Part shown: piece by piece, positions 42,052 through 51,550 of the stretch
Layout: every line of letters begins with the position of its first letter
Numbering within the stretch: the first letter of the stretch is position 1
Assembly: GCF_000426645.1 (NCBI RefSeq)
Contig: NZ_AUFT01000007.1
Coordinates: forward strand, 1 to 64,000
Direction of reading: 5' to 3'
DNA: 64,000 bases
Source of the DNA: Nakamurella lactea DSM 19367
GTDB lineage: Bacteria > Actinomycetota > Actinomycetes > Mycobacteriales > Nakamurellaceae
The notes under the pieces: generated by a model
What the model was told of the DNA's origin: nothing
The model's input: the letters and a program-made list of their open reading frames with translations, nothing else
The model's database searches: none
Made by a program: the position numbers and the translations under genes

Positions 42052-43076
42052 TCGGATGCCTCCATCGCTATCTCCCCTGTGACACTCGATTCGGTGACAC
42101 TCCTCTTGGCGACACTCAATTCGGTGACACCATTTTCCGCAGCAATCTCCTCCACCCGATGGCAGGAGACCAGGCCCCCGGGAACCTCTCGTAGCTGCGG
42201 TTCGGTCAGACAGATGGCGCGGGCGTGGGCGCAACGGGGCCGGAACCTGCAGCCGGACGGTACCTGAGCGGGGTCGGGAACCTCGCCGCGCAGCACGTTC
42301 GGCAGGTTCGGGTGCGCGGAGATCTGCGGGATCGCCTCGACCAGCGCCCGGGTGTACGGGTGCCGCGGAGCGGCCATCAGCGCGCGGGTGGGCGCCTGTT
42401 CGACGATCTTGCCGAGGTACATCACGGCGGTGCGATCGGCGATCTCGTGCACCAGCGCCAGATCGTGCGAGATGAACAGCAGCCCGACGTCCAGCTCGCG
42501 GACCAGCGACAGCAGCAGCGACACCACCTGCGCCTGCGCGGAGGCGTCGAGGGCCGTCACCGGTTCGTCCGCGATGATGATCTCCGGTTCGGTGGCGAGC
42601 GCCCTGGCGATCGCCAGCCGCTGTCGCTGGCCGCCGGAGAACTGGTGCGGATAGTGCCGGCGGGCGTCATCGGACATGCCCACCCGTTCGAGCAGCTGCA
42701 CCAACCGTTCGGTCCGCGCGCTGCCGGTCAGGTCGGCCGGAATGCCGTCCAGCAGTTGCGATTCGATGGTCCGGCGCGGGTTCAGCGAGCCGCCCGGATC
42801 CTGGAAGATCATCTGCAGCCGGGTCAGTGCGGCCGGCCGCCGGCGCCAGCCGACCGGGGCAACCGGGGTGTCGCCGATCAGGATCCGGCCCGCGGTGGGC
42901 GCCGTCAGCCCGGCCGCCACCCTGGCCAGCGACGACTTGCCGCAACCGGACTCGCCGACCAGGCCCACCACCTCGCCGGCAGCCACCTGCAGGTCGACCC
43001 CGGCCACCGCCCGCACCGAGCCGCGCCCGCGTGCCCGGTAGCTGACCTCGACCTGTTCGATCGTCAGCGCGGTCAT
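42048..43076 (-). CDS. Oligopeptide-type ABC transporter ATPase (OppF/DppF-like)
   Basis: A 342-aa ATP-binding subunit: Walker A GESGCGKSSLARV, Q-loop MIFQDPGGSLNP, signature FSGGQRQRLAIARAL, Walker B EIIIADEPVTAL, His switch LLFISHD, and the oligopeptide-type C-terminal Cys motif (VPSGCRFRPRCAHARAIC) that can bind an iron-sulfur cluster. It partners with the gene at 43073 and the two permeases. Its last 20 residues are encoded by a 15-bp tandem repeat. Confidence 0.93.
   Translation of the reverse strand: MTALTIEQVEVSYRARGRGSVRAVAGVDLQVAAGEVVGLVGESGCGKSSLARVAAGLTAPTAGRILIGDTPVAPVGWRRRPAALTRLQMIFQDPGGSLNPRRTIESQLLDGIPADLTGSARTERLVQLLERVGMSDDARRHYPHQFSGGQRQRLAIARALATEPEIIIADEPVTALDASAQAQVVSLLLSLVRELDVGLLFISHDLALVHEIADRTAVMYLGKIVEQAPTRALMAAPRHPYTRALVEAIPQISAHPNLPNVLRGEVPDPAQVPSGCRFRPRCAHARAICLTEPQLREVPGGLVSCHRVEEIAAENGVTELSVAKRSVTESSVTGEIAMEASE
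42081..42131. repeat. 15-bp tandem repeat at the ATPase 3' end
   Basis: Three and one third copies of a 15-bp unit (plus strand GACACTCGATTCGGT, GACACTCCTCTTGGC, GACACTCAATTCGGT, GACAC). In the protein it encodes VTELS-VAKRS-VTESS-VT, just beyond the conserved ATPase. It keeps the frame. Confidence 0.75.
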
Positions 43077-44071
43077 CTGTTCACCACCGGCTCACCGGTC
43101 AGGTCCGGCGCCACCACGCAGGCGAGCGTTCGGCCGGACGTGGTCGGCACCTGCGGCGGCGGCCCGGAGCGGCAGCTGTCCTCGGCGAAGGTGCAGCGCG
43201 GCTCGAACGGGCAGCCGGGGAGCAGTTGGTCCGGCAGCACCGGCGCACCGGGAATCGCCCGAAGCGTGCGCTGCGCCGACAGGCCGTGCGGCCGGGCACC
43301 GAGCAATGCTGCCGTGTAGGGGTGGGCGGGTGCGGTCAGCAGGTCGGCGGTGCCGCCGCTTTCCATCACCCGCCCCGCGTAGAAGATGTACGCGCGCCGG
43401 GTCAGCGCCGACAGCACGCCGAGATCGTGGGTGATGAACAGCACCGCCAGCCCGCTCTCCCGCCGCTGCTCCTCCAGCAGCGCCAGGATGCCGGCCTGCA
43501 CGGTCACGTCCAGCGCGGTGGTCGGTTCGTCGGCGATCAACAGCCGGGGCCGGCAGGCCAGCGCGATGGCGATCGCCACCCGCTGTCGCATGCCGCCGGA
43601 GAACTGGTGCGGATAGGCCCGCAGGGCGCGATCCGGATGCGGGATGCGCATCTGGTCGAGCAACTCGGTGGCTCGGGTCCGGGCCGCTGCCCGGCCCAGA
43701 CCCAGCCCCGCCCGGATGTGCTCGGTGAGCTGACGGCCGATGGTGAGCATCGGGTGCAGGGCGGCGGTCGAGTCCTGGAAGACCATCGAGATCCCCGAGC
43801 CCCTGACGCCCTGCCAGCCCCGCCGGTCCAGGGACAGCAGGTCCTGGCCGTCGAACCGGATCGACCCTCCGACCACGGCTCCCGGTGGCAGCAGGTTCAA
43901 CAGCGTGAGTGCTGTCAGGCTCTTGCCCGATCCGCTTTCCCCTGCGATGCCGACGATCTCGCCGGCGTCCACCCGCAGATCGAGTTGTTTGATCACCGGC
44001 ACCGGCCCGGCCGGTCCCGGCAGCGACACCGAAAGCCCGTCGATCGTCAGCAGCGGTTCGCCGGTACTCAT
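43073..44071 (-). CDS. Oligopeptide-type ABC transporter ATPase (OppD/DppD-like)
   Basis: A 332-aa ATPase with [21 protein letters not shown] (Walker A), [17 protein letters not shown] (Q-loop), [17 protein letters not shown] (signature), [17 protein letters not shown] (Walker B), VLFITHDLG (His switch) and the [15 protein letters not shown] cluster motif. ATG 44071 ([12 protein letters not shown]) overlaps the permease stop; the longer frame is not used. It pairs with the OppF-like ATPase. Confidence 0.93.
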   Translation of the reverse strand: MSTGEPLLTIDGLSVSLPGPAGPVPVIKQLDLRVDAGEIVGIAGESGSGKSLTALTLLNLLPPGAVVGGSIRFDGQDLLSLDRRGWQGVRGSGISMVFQDSTAALHPMLTIGRQLTEHIRAGLGLGRAAARTRATELLDQMRIPHPDRALRAYPHQFSGGMRQRVAIAIALACRPRLLIADEPTTALDVTVQAGILALLEEQRRESGLAVLFITHDLGVLSALTRRAYIFYAGRVMESGGTADLLTAPAHPYTAALLGARPHGLSAQRTLRAIPGAPVLPDQLLPGCPFEPRCTFAEDSCRSGPPPQVPTTSGRTLACVVAPDLTGEPVVNR

Positions 44072-44994
44072 CCGCGCCTCCGGCTGCGCGGGTCCAGCCA
44101 GTCCCGGACCGCGTCGCCGAGCAGGTTGAACGCCAGCACCGCGGTGAGGATGGCGATGCCGGGAATGATGCTCACCCACCACTTCGACAGGTCGGTGGCG
44201 CCGGCCGCGATCATCGCGCCCCACTCCGGCGCCGGCGGCCGGGGCCCGAGGCCCAGGAACGACAGCGACGCCAGCATCAGCACCGCATTGCCCAATTCCA
44301 GGCTGGCCAGCACCACCGATGGGCCGACGCTGTTCGGCAGTACGTCACGACGCAACGCCTGCCAGGGGCCGACGCCGAGCAGCCGGGAGGCGTGCAGGAA
44401 ATCGGAGCCGCGGATCGACAGCACAGCGCTGCGCACCACCCTGGCATAGGTCGGCCAGGACACCAGGACGAGGGCCAGCACCGCATTGCGGGCGCTCGGC
44501 CCGAAGGCGGCCGACACCACCATCGCCAGGATGATCGGTGGGAAGGCGAACACCAGGTCGGTCAGCCGCATCAGCGACTCGTCGACCCACCGGCCGATGT
44601 AGCCGGCCAGCAGTCCGAGCGTGCCGCCGATCGCCAGAGCGAGCGCGACGATGGCCACGGCGAGCGGCAGCGACAGCCGCGAGCCGTAGACGATCCGGCT
44701 CAGGATGTCCCGACCGAGCTGGTCGGTGCCGAACCAGTGCGCCGCCGACGGCGCCGAATAGTAGGGCCCGGACTGCGCCAGCGGGTCGTACGGCGCGATC
44801 AGCGGCGCCGCGATCGCGACGATCAACCAACCGACGAGGATGACGATCGCCACCGCCGTCAGCGCCCTGGCCGGCGGCCGCGCCGGCCGTTCCGGACGGG
44901 GCCGGCCCGGGCGGATACCGAACCAGCGACGGGCCGGCAGGATCACCTCACCGGCAACGGGTTTCGTCGGCCGCTGGCTCGCGAGCTCGTTCAT
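44068..44994 (-). CDS. ABC transporter permease (OppC/DppC-like)
   Basis: A 308-aa inner-membrane permease: N-terminal tail, first helix ALTAVAIVILVGWLIVAIAAP, the APYDPLAQSGPYYSAPSAAHWFGTDQLGRDILSR hallmark (in parts), five more helices, and the EAA-type loop RLLGVGPWQALRRDVLPN that docks on the ATPases. ATG 44994 overlaps the upstream permease stop by 4 bp. Confidence 0.93.
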   Translation of the reverse strand: MNELASQRPTKPVAGEVILPARRWFGIRPGRPRPERPARPPARALTAVAIVILVGWLIVAIAAPLIAPYDPLAQSGPYYSAPSAAHWFGTDQLGRDILSRIVYGSRLSLPLAVAIVALALAIGGTLGLLAGYIGRWVDESLMRLTDLVFAFPPIILAMVVSAAFGPSARNAVLALVLVSWPTYARVVRSAVLSIRGSDFLHASRLLGVGPWQALRRDVLPNSVGPSVVLASLELGNAVLMLASLSFLGLGPRPPAPEWGAMIAAGATDLSKWWVSIIPGIAILTAVLAFNLLGDAVRDWLDPRSRRRG

Positions 44995-46109
44995 GACACC
45001 CTGATCCGTGGGTCGATGATGCCGTACAGCACGTCGATCAACAGGTTGACCAGGATGTAGACCAGTGCGACGAACAGGCCGACACCCATGATCGCCGGCA
45101 GGTCGAGGTTGAGCGCGGCCAGGTAGGCGTACTGCCCGATCCCCGGCCAGCTGTAGATCTGCTCGATCAGCACCGTCCCGGACAGCAGCGAGGCGAACGC
45201 CAGGCCGCCGACGGTCACCACCTGCACCAGACCGGCCCGCAGCACGTGCCGGCGCAGCACAGTGAACCGCGGAAGTCCCTTGGCGTAGGCGGCTTTCACG
45301 TAGTCCTGGTCGAGGACCTCGAGCATCGCCGACCGGACGAACCTGATCAGGATCGACACCGTGAGGCTGGTGAGCACCAGTACCGGTAGCGCCAGGTGCC
45401 ACAGGGCGTCCCAGAAGACCAGCGGGCGACCGGTGAGCAATGCGTCAACGGTGTACATCCCGGTGATGTCCTGTGGCGGACGGAATTTGGTGCTGAGCCG
45501 GCCACCGTTCGGTGCGATGCCCAGCACGTAGAAGAAGATGTACAGCGCCACGATGGCCAGCCAGAACGACGGAGTGGACAGGCCGATCAGGGCACCGGCC
45601 CTGATGGTGTGGTCGGCCGCCCGATCCTTGCGGACGGCGGCCCACATGCCCAGCCCGATGCTGATCAGCAGGGACAGCACCATCGCCGGGATGGCGAGCT
45701 CGATGGTCGCCGGCACGTACTTGGCCAGATCGGACAGGATCGAGTTCCCGGTGCTCTGCGAGGTGCCGAGGTCGCCGTGCAGCAGGTTGTTCAGGTAGGT
45801 CAGGTACTGCACCGGTAGCGGCTTGTCCAGGCCCCACTTCGCCTTGTAGGCGGCAACGATCTCCGGGTCCTGCTGGGCCGCCTCGGTCAGGTTCGTGGTC
45901 GACGGGTCGCCCGGAACCGCCTGCACCAGCAGGAAGGTCAACACGGTGACGCCGAACAGCAGCCCGATCGTGGTGAGCAGCTTCTTGACGATGAACCGCA
46001 GTAGGGACCTCGAACGCCCGGATCGGGCGGCCGGGCGGTCGCCATCCGGATCGATCAGGGTACCCGGATCGTCCGGCAGACTCGCTGCGGGCGTGGCGGT
46101 CTCACTCAA
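44991..46109 (-). CDS. ABC transporter permease (OppB/DppB-like)
   Basis: A 372-aa permease with the OppB pattern: FIVKKLLTTIGLLFGVTVLTFLL, VPGDPSTTNLTEA, WGLDKPLPVQYLTYLNNLLHGDLGTS (in parts), IGLSTPSFWLAIVALYIFF, and the EAA loop AAYAKGLPRFTVLRRHVLR. A 35-residue cytosolic N-terminal extension is longer than usual. It overlaps the binding-protein gene by 4 bp. Confidence 0.93.
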   Translation of the reverse strand: MSETATPAASLPDDPGTLIDPDGDRPAARSGRSRSLLRFIVKKLLTTIGLLFGVTVLTFLLVQAVPGDPSTTNLTEAAQQDPEIVAAYKAKWGLDKPLPVQYLTYLNNLLHGDLGTSQSTGNSILSDLAKYVPATIELAIPAMVLSLLISIGLGMWAAVRKDRAADHTIRAGALIGLSTPSFWLAIVALYIFFYVLGIAPNGGRLSTKFRPPQDITGMYTVDALLTGRPLVFWDALWHLALPVLVLTSLTVSILIRFVRSAMLEVLDQDYVKAAYAKGLPRFTVLRRHVLRAGLVQVVTVGGLAFASLLSGTVLIEQIYSWPGIGQYAYLAALNLDLPAIMGVGLFVALVYILVNLLIDVLYGIIDPRIRVS

Positions 46110-47737
46110 TTCGTGCCGATGTCCGCGACGTCGACGGTCCAGCCGGCGGCCGAGAAGACGGCGTCCTTCAAGTTGGGACCGGCCACCACGGTCGTCGAGT
46201 TGTAGACCAGGGTGATGTACGGCGAGTTGTTGATCATCAGTCGCTGCCAGTCGTGCAGCGCTTCCACCTGGTCGGCGGAATCCCTTGCGCTGAGCACCTT
46301 CTCGGCGGCGGCGACGGTCTCCTTGTCCGCCCGCTCGGCGGTCCAGCCCGCGGCCTCGGCGGTGTGCCCGCCCGGCATCAGGTCGGCCACGATGGAGGCG
46401 GCGACCGGGTAGTCCAGCAGCTGCGGGCTGAAACTGAACGGCACCTTTCCACCCTTGCGCTGGTCCAGGAAGGAGGCGATCGGCGCCGGGTCCAACTCGA
46501 TCTTGATCCCGGCCTTCTCTGCGTCGCTCTGGACCTTCGCCGCAATGGTGCCCAGGTCCACCCCGCCGAAGGTGATGGCCGGGTACAGCAGCTTGACCGA
46601 CTGGTCGCCGACGCCGGACTTGGCCAGCAGTTCTTTCGCCTTGGGCAGATCCTGCTTCTGGGCCTCGGACTCGGGCAGTGATCCGGCGTAGGCGGTCGGC
46701 ACGATACCGGCGGCGGGCTTACCCGCCGGACCGAACAACGCGGCCACTCCCTGGTAATCGATCGCCGCCTGCAGCGCCGCCACCCAGTCGGCGTTGGAGG
46801 TCACCTTGCTGACGGCCGGGTCGTTCTGCAGTCGGAGTTGGTAGTAGCTGTCGGCGCTGCCGGACTGCTGCAGTTCCTTCGGCAGTCCGGTCAGCGCATC
46901 GCCCGCCAGGTCCAGCGCCAGCTCGTTCTGTGGCAGCTTGGACATCGTCAGCTTCTGGTTCTGCACGTCCATGTTCTGGAAGACCACCCGGCCGAACTTC
47001 GGGGCCGTGCCCCAGTACTTCGGGTTGGCCTTCAGCACGATCCGGGACGCCGCATCGAACGACTCGATGAGGTAGGGGCCGCTGCCGGCGGCGTTGGTAT
47101 TGAGGTAGTTGGTGAGCTTGTCGGTGGACGAGGCGTCGGCAGCGTCGGTGCCGCCGTTCTCCTTGGCCAGCTTGGAGTTCAGGATCCCGGCGTAGGGCTC
47201 GGCGAGAATCGTTGGCACGTTGGGGTTCAGGGTGCTGCTGGTGACCACGACGGTGTGCGGGTCGGGTGCATCGACGCTGAGGTCCTTGACGATGGGTGAG
47301 GCGCTGCCCTTGAGGTTCTTCAACCTGTTCAGGCTGAACACCACGTCTGCGGAGGTCACCGGGGTGCCGTCGGCGAAGACCGCATCCGGGTTCAGCTCGA
47401 AGGTGAACTTCTTGCCGTCGTCGGCAGCGGTGTACGACTTCGCCAGACTCGGGACGGGCTTGCTGATGTCCGCGCCGTCGAAGGTGACCAGCGTGTCGTA
47501 CAGCGCGTGCACCAGCACATTGCCGGTCGGTTCGTAGACCTGGCCGGGGTCGAGCGTCTTCACCACCAACGAGGCATCGACGGTGAGCGTCGCCGCCGCG
47601 CTGCCGTCCGCGGTGGCGGCGGTGCCGGCGGCGGCGGCGTTGTCCTCGGCGTTGCTGCCGCAGCCGGCCAGGGCGAGCGTGGCTGCCGCCAGCAGCGCAA
47701 GAGTGGTGTGCGTTCCTCGTCGAGCCGAACCGGGCAT
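46106..47737 (-). CDS. ABC transporter substrate-binding lipoprotein (SBP_bac_5)
   Basis: A 543-aa peptide-type binding protein. The signal TLALLAAATLALAGCGS ends in a lipobox Cys near residue 26. The mature part has the family pattern VKTLDPGQVYEPTGNVLVHALYDTLVTFDG, FELNPDAVFADGTPVTSADVVFSLNRLKN and GSGPYLIESFDAASRIVLKANPKYWG (each in parts). ATG 47737 follows GGAGGAAACGGC. The much longer open frame upstream is the DUF885 region in another frame. It delivers an unidentified peptide-like ligand to the transporter. Confidence 0.93.
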   Translation of the reverse strand: MPGSARRGTHTTLALLAAATLALAGCGSNAEDNAAAAGTAATADGSAAATLTVDASLVVKTLDPGQVYEPTGNVLVHALYDTLVTFDGADISKPVPSLAKSYTAADDGKKFTFELNPDAVFADGTPVTSADVVFSLNRLKNLKGSASPIVKDLSVDAPDPHTVVVTSSTLNPNVPTILAEPYAGILNSKLAKENGGTDAADASSTDKLTNYLNTNAAGSGPYLIESFDAASRIVLKANPKYWGTAPKFGRVVFQNMDVQNQKLTMSKLPQNELALDLAGDALTGLPKELQQSGSADSYYQLRLQNDPAVSKVTSNADWVAALQAAIDYQGVAALFGPAGKPAAGIVPTAYAGSLPESEAQKQDLPKAKELLAKSGVGDQSVKLLYPAITFGGVDLGTIAAKVQSDAEKAGIKIELDPAPIASFLDQRKGGKVPFSFSPQLLDYPVAASIVADLMPGGHTAEAAGWTAERADKETVAAAEKVLSARDSADQVEALHDWQRLMINNSPYITLVYNSTTVVAGPNLKDAVFSAAGWTVDVADIGTN

Positions 47738-47778
47738 GCCGTTTCCTCCATAGCGAGATCGCTGCGCTGTAAAGCGTG

Positions 47779-47795
47779 ACCAAACGAGCTTTGGT
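47779..47795. promoter_or_regulatory. Inverted repeat before the binding-protein gene
   Basis: ACCAAA-CGAGC-TTTGGT in the only sizeable gap of the operon (86 bp between DUF885 copy B and the binding-protein gene). It could be an internal operator. Confidence 0.35.
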
Positions 47796-47823
47796 GACAC
47801 TAAACACTGCCCGGCGGGTCGCG

Positions 47824-49464
47824 TCAATGCCCCGAATCCGGCAGGTCGAGGTCCGGGGGCAGCAACGCCAGCGGCGGCGACCCGAACGACAGCAGTCGAT
47901 CGTGGAACTCGCGCAAGGTGAATCGGGAACCGGCCCGTCGCCGGTACTGCTCGCGGATCCGGTGCAGCAGGTCCCGGCCCAGCACGTACGACGACGGGTA
48001 GGTGGGATTGTCGTGCCGGGCGTACCGCTGCACCTCGCCGGCGGCCATGTGCCGGTCCATGCCCGCCTGCTGCTGCATCAGCTCGGTCGCGGAATCGATG
48101 GTCAGCGCCGAGGTGTGCAGGCCGACGTCGATCACTACTCGCAGCGCGCGCCACAGGCTGTTCCGGCGTTTGAACAGCCGCACCCGCTCGTCGGCCATGA
48201 ACCCGGTCTCCTCCAACAGGTCTTCGACGTACAGGCCCCAGCCCTCGACGAACTGCGGAGTGCTGAAATAACGTCCGATCGAGTCCCGGGCGGTGCCGAG
48301 CTTGTGGTGCACGTACTGCACGTGGTGGCCGGGGTAGGTCTCGTGCCCGGCAATCGAGGTGGCGAAGACGAAACAGTTGTCGCGCATGTGTTCCCGGCGC
48401 TGCTGCGGGCTGGCCGCCGGGTCGGCCGGGGTGATCAGGAACCCGCTGCGGAGCCCGGGAGCATACGGCGGGCTCGGCGACATCACCCCCAGCGGCAGGC
48501 CGGCCCGTTGGTACTCGGGGACCCAGTCCATCTCGCAGACGGCCCCGTCCGGCAACCCCACCAGATCGTGTTCGCGGGTGTGCTGCTGCGCGTTGCCCAT
48601 CGCGGTCTCGTAGGTCCGCAGGAAGTCGGACGGCTCCGGGTGATGGTCCTTGATCCGGTCGAGTTGTTGCTGCCAACCGGATTCCGGGTCGAGGCTGGCG
48701 GCGAACGAGACGAGCTCGCGACGATCGCGCTCGACCAGGTCGCGGCCGTGCTCGGCCAGGCCGGCGGCGTCCAGGTCGAGATGGTGGTAGGTCGCCAACA
48801 GGAAATCGAAGTGTTCGGTGCCGGCCGCCCAGGTGCCGTTGGCGCGACCGGCCAGCTCTTCGACGAAGCCGGTGTAGCCGCCGGCCGCCGCTGCGGCCGC
48901 CTCGGCACTGCGCCGGATGTCCGCGCCCAGGGCGGCCGGCAGCTCGGCCGCGTAGCCGGGCACCGCGCCGGTGAGAAACCGTTGCAGGCCAATGGATGCG
49001 GTGACGCCCATCTCGGCCCAAAGCTGGGGCGTGTCCGTCGTGAGGTTGCGCTGCGCCTGCCGCAGGTAGCCGGGCAGCGCCCGTAGTCTGCCGAGCAGTG
49101 CCTCGGCGGCCGATCCGTCCGGCGTCATCAGGACCGACAGCGCCTGACCGAGACGCTCGGCGTACCAGTAGGGCGCGCGCCGCCAGACCTGTTCGGTCTC
49201 GGCGCGTCGCACCGCCGTCCGTAGCTCCGTCAGCAGCAGAGCGTGCTCGAGGCACTCGCGGCTCCCGGTCGCCGGTTCCGCCCGTGCCGGTGCCTCCGCC
49301 TGCGCGAGGAACTCGCGACGCCGGGCGTCCTGGTCGGCGATGGCCTCGGGTTCGATGTCGCCGAGCCGATCGCTGCCGCGGTCGTCGCCCTGTTCGGAAG
49401 CCAGGATCGGATCGGCGTCGAACAGGAACTCGACATACGGATGCAGGTCCGTCGCCGATGCCAT
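47824..49464 (-). CDS. DUF885 family putative peptidase (copy B)
   Basis: A 546-aa helical DUF885 protein. Its active-site motif is AGHETYPGHHVQYVHH near residue 375, with the third-ligand helix VEGWGLYVEDLLEETGF after it. The signature differs from copy A (HEGAPGH), so the two probably have different substrate preferences. Its ATG shares a base with the upstream stop (TGATG). No signal peptide. Confidence 0.9.
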   Translation of the reverse strand: MASATDLHPYVEFLFDADPILASEQGDDRGSDRLGDIEPEAIADQDARRREFLAQAEAPARAEPATGSRECLEHALLLTELRTAVRRAETEQVWRRAPYWYAERLGQALSVLMTPDGSAAEALLGRLRALPGYLRQAQRNLTTDTPQLWAEMGVTASIGLQRFLTGAVPGYAAELPAALGADIRRSAEAAAAAAGGYTGFVEELAGRANGTWAAGTEHFDFLLATYHHLDLDAAGLAEHGRDLVERDRRELVSFAASLDPESGWQQQLDRIKDHHPEPSDFLRTYETAMGNAQQHTREHDLVGLPDGAVCEMDWVPEYQRAGLPLGVMSPSPPYAPGLRSGFLITPADPAASPQQRREHMRDNCFVFATSIAGHETYPGHHVQYVHHKLGTARDSIGRYFSTPQFVEGWGLYVEDLLEETGFMADERVRLFKRRNSLWRALRVVIDVGLHTSALTIDSATELMQQQAGMDRHMAAGEVQRYARHDNPTYPSSYVLGRDLLHRIREQYRRRAGSRFTLREFHDRLLSFGSPPLALLPPDLDLPDSGH

Positions 49465-50234
49465 CAGTACCCGGCCAGGATCGTCTGCACGCGGGCCAGC
49501 CGCTGCGGGGACAGGTTGCTGCGCACCCGGCGCGAGTCGGCGGGGCGCCGGCCCCAGAGCAGCAGCAGCCGCGCCGCCGGGTCGCTCTCCACCACATCCG
49601 CGCAGTCAGCGGGTGTCTCCAGCGACAGGGCGCCGACGCCGTCGCGCACCGCCAGCAGCAGGTCCGGCGCGCCCGCGCAGCGCAGCCGCACCGTCAGCGG
49701 TTCGCCGGGTTCCGGGTCCCGCTCGAGACCGACCCGCAGCAGCGAATCACTGAGAAGTCGCACCGAGTGGCTCAACAGCGCCGGACGACCGAGCAGTTCG
49801 ACGCCGATCTCGTCGTCACCCGTCAGATCCCACCGGTGGATCGCGAACTCCTGGCGCAGGTGCGTGTCCAACTCGACGATCGGGAGCCCCCAGCCGACGG
49901 CCGGCACGGTCAGGTCCGGGTCGATGGTCAGCGCGGCCCGGAAGGCCGTCGTCATCCGCGCCTCGGCCGCCTCGAGGCGACGGCGCAGTGCGCCGTCGTC
50001 CATCGCGCGGTACGGGGGTTCCCGTACCTGCCAGGCACCGAACTCCGGAACCGGGCGGCCCTGCAGATGGGCTTCCACCTGATCCGCGAGTGCGTCGGCG
50101 CCGGAGGCCAGGTGGGCGATCAGTTCGTGGGCGGTCCAGCCGCGGCAGGCGGTGACCGCATCGGGTGGAACCGAGGCGAGGGTCTGCAGGAATGCGTCGG
50201 CCTCTCGCACGGGGGCGGGCTCGGATGACGACAC
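49464..50234 (-). CDS. Maleylpyruvate isomerase-fold (MDMPI/DinB) protein
   Basis: A 256-aa protein with the mycothiol-dependent MDMPI N-terminal domain: ACRGWTAHELIAHLASGADALADQVEAHLQG (in parts), and the second metal region DTHLRQEFAIHRWDLTG. The C-terminal 90 residues resemble the SCP2-like MDMPI_C domain (DLLLAVRDGVGAL). Members bind a divalent metal and a thiol; the substrate is unknown. It is the first gene of the operon, directly after the divergent promoter. Confidence 0.85.
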   Translation of the reverse strand: MSSSEPAPVREADAFLQTLASVPPDAVTACRGWTAHELIAHLASGADALADQVEAHLQGRPVPEFGAWQVREPPYRAMDDGALRRRLEAAEARMTTAFRAALTIDPDLTVPAVGWGLPIVELDTHLRQEFAIHRWDLTGDDEIGVELLGRPALLSHSVRLLSDSLLRVGLERDPEPGEPLTVRLRCAGAPDLLLAVRDGVGALSLETPADCADVVESDPAARLLLLWGRRPADSRRVRSNLSPQRLARVQTILAGY

Positions 50235-50240
50235 CCCGGC

Positions 50241-50270
50241 AATATAGCCACGATGAACTTAGTTCGTCTA
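50241..50270 (-). promoter_or_regulatory. Operon promoter with overlapping palindrome
   Basis: On the minus strand TAGACG (50265-50270) and TATATT (50241-50246) are separated by 18 bp, just upstream of the MDMPI gene. A 17-bp near-palindrome GATGAAC-TTA-GTTCGTC (50252-50268, one mismatched pair) covers the -35 and spacer, and also lies before the divergent amidohydrolase gene. This fits a shared repressor site. Confidence 0.5.
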
Positions 50271-50314
50271 TGGTAAACACGCGTTGCTGGGATCCCGACC
50301 GCAGAAGGGCGAGC

Positions 50315-51550
50315 ATGCACGCCGACCAACAGATAGTGCTGCATCACTGCTCCGTTGTCGACGGGGTGCACGACAAGCCGCGGGCCGGCGAAGCGGTGCT
50401 GATCCAGGGCGACCGGATCAGTGCGATCGGGCCGGAGGGCGAGCTGCTGGCCGCTGCTGCGCCCGAGGCCAAGCGGCTGGATCTGGGCGGGGCGTTCGTG
50501 ATGCCCGGCCTGCTGAACATGCATACCCACTTCTCGTTGTCGCTGCCGGGACCGGGCGGCGGTGCGGTCAGCGCGCTCTCCCCGCACGCACTGGCGCTCT
50601 ACATGGCGGACGGGGCGCGGCGCACCCTGAACTCCGGGGTGACGACGGTGCGGTGCGTCGCCGAGAAGGACCATGCCGAATTTGCCATCCGGGCCGCCAT
50701 CGATGCCGGAACCGCCGTCGGTCCAAGGATTTTCAGCGCCGGGCGCGCCCTGGTCTGCACCGGCGGCCACGGGTACGAGGGCACCGACACCCTCGAGTGT
50801 GATGGCGCCGACGACTTCCGGCGCGGAGCCAGGGCGCAGATCAGCGCCGGCGCGGACCTGATCAAGGTGATGATCTCCGGTGGCATCGCCGGTGAGCACG
50901 AGGCGATCGACACCCCGCAGCTGACCGTCGACGAGATGGCCGCCGTGATCGAGACGGCCCATGCCTGGGGTCGACGGGTGACCGCGCATGCCGGACCGGC
51001 GCCGATCATCGAGCAGGCAGTCCGTCTCGGTCTGGACTGCGTCGAACACGGCTACCAGCTCACCGAGCCGGTGGCCGCGCTGATGGCCGAGCGCGGCACC
51101 AGCCTGGTGCCCACCCTGATCGTCACCCGATGCGGCGATTTCTTCGACACCCTCGGTGTTCCGCAGTGGATGCAACGGCGGTCGCTGGACGCCGGGCCGC
51201 GGCATGTCGAGAGCTACCAGCTGGCGCTGGCGGCCGGGGTCGAGATGCTGCTCGGCAGCGACATGCCGCCCTACCAGGAGACCGGCGGGACCACGGCAAC
51301 CGTGCGGGAACTCGAGCACATGGCCGCCTTCGGGCTGACGCCCCCCGCCGCCCTCCGGGCGGCCACCATCGGGCCGGCCCGATGGCTCGGTGCTGACGCC
51401 GATATCGGCACCGTCGAACCGGGCAAGTATGCGGACCTGATCGCGATGGACGGCGACCCGACCCAGGACGTGTCGGCGCTGCGTTCGCTGCGCTGGGTGA
51501 TGAAGGGCGGCGACGTGGTCCGCGACGACAGCATCGGATTGCACGCGTGA
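50315..51550 (+). CDS. Amidohydrolase family protein
   Basis: A 411-aa metal-dependent hydrolase with composite domain and TIM barrel: GGAFVMPGLLNMHTHFSLSL (first metal His pair), KVMISGG (Lys that is usually carbamylated), AHAGPAP, DCVEHGYQL and the final metal Asp in LLGSDMPPY. It resembles imidazolonepropionase/prolidase-type amidohydrolases that split cyclic or peptide amides. ATG 50315 follows GAAGGGCGAG. It diverges from the transporter operon and overlaps the next gene. Confidence 0.9.
   Translation: MHADQQIVLHHCSVVDGVHDKPRAGEAVLIQGDRISAIGPEGELLAAAAPEAKRLDLGGAFVMPGLLNMHTHFSLSLPGPGGGAVSALSPHALALYMADGARRTLNSGVTTVRCVAEKDHAEFAIRAAIDAGTAVGPRIFSAGRALVCTGGHGYEGTDTLECDGADDFRRGARAQISAGADLIKVMISGGIAGEHEAIDTPQLTVDEMAAVIETAHAWGRRVTAHAGPAPIIEQAVRLGLDCVEHGYQLTEPVAALMAERGTSLVPTLIVTRCGDFFDTLGVPQWMQRRSLDAGPRHVESYQLALAAGVEMLLGSDMPPYQETGGTTATVRELEHMAAFGLTPPAALRAATIGPARWLGADADIGTVEPGKYADLIAMDGDPTQDVSALRSLRWVMKGGDVVRDDSIGLHA

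Noticed and set aside
46106..49597. A single 1163-aa protein on the minus strand
   Set aside because: Only the last 543 residues are the binding protein. The upstream part is Arg/Gly/Pro-rich antisense-like translation of the DUF885 gene in another frame.
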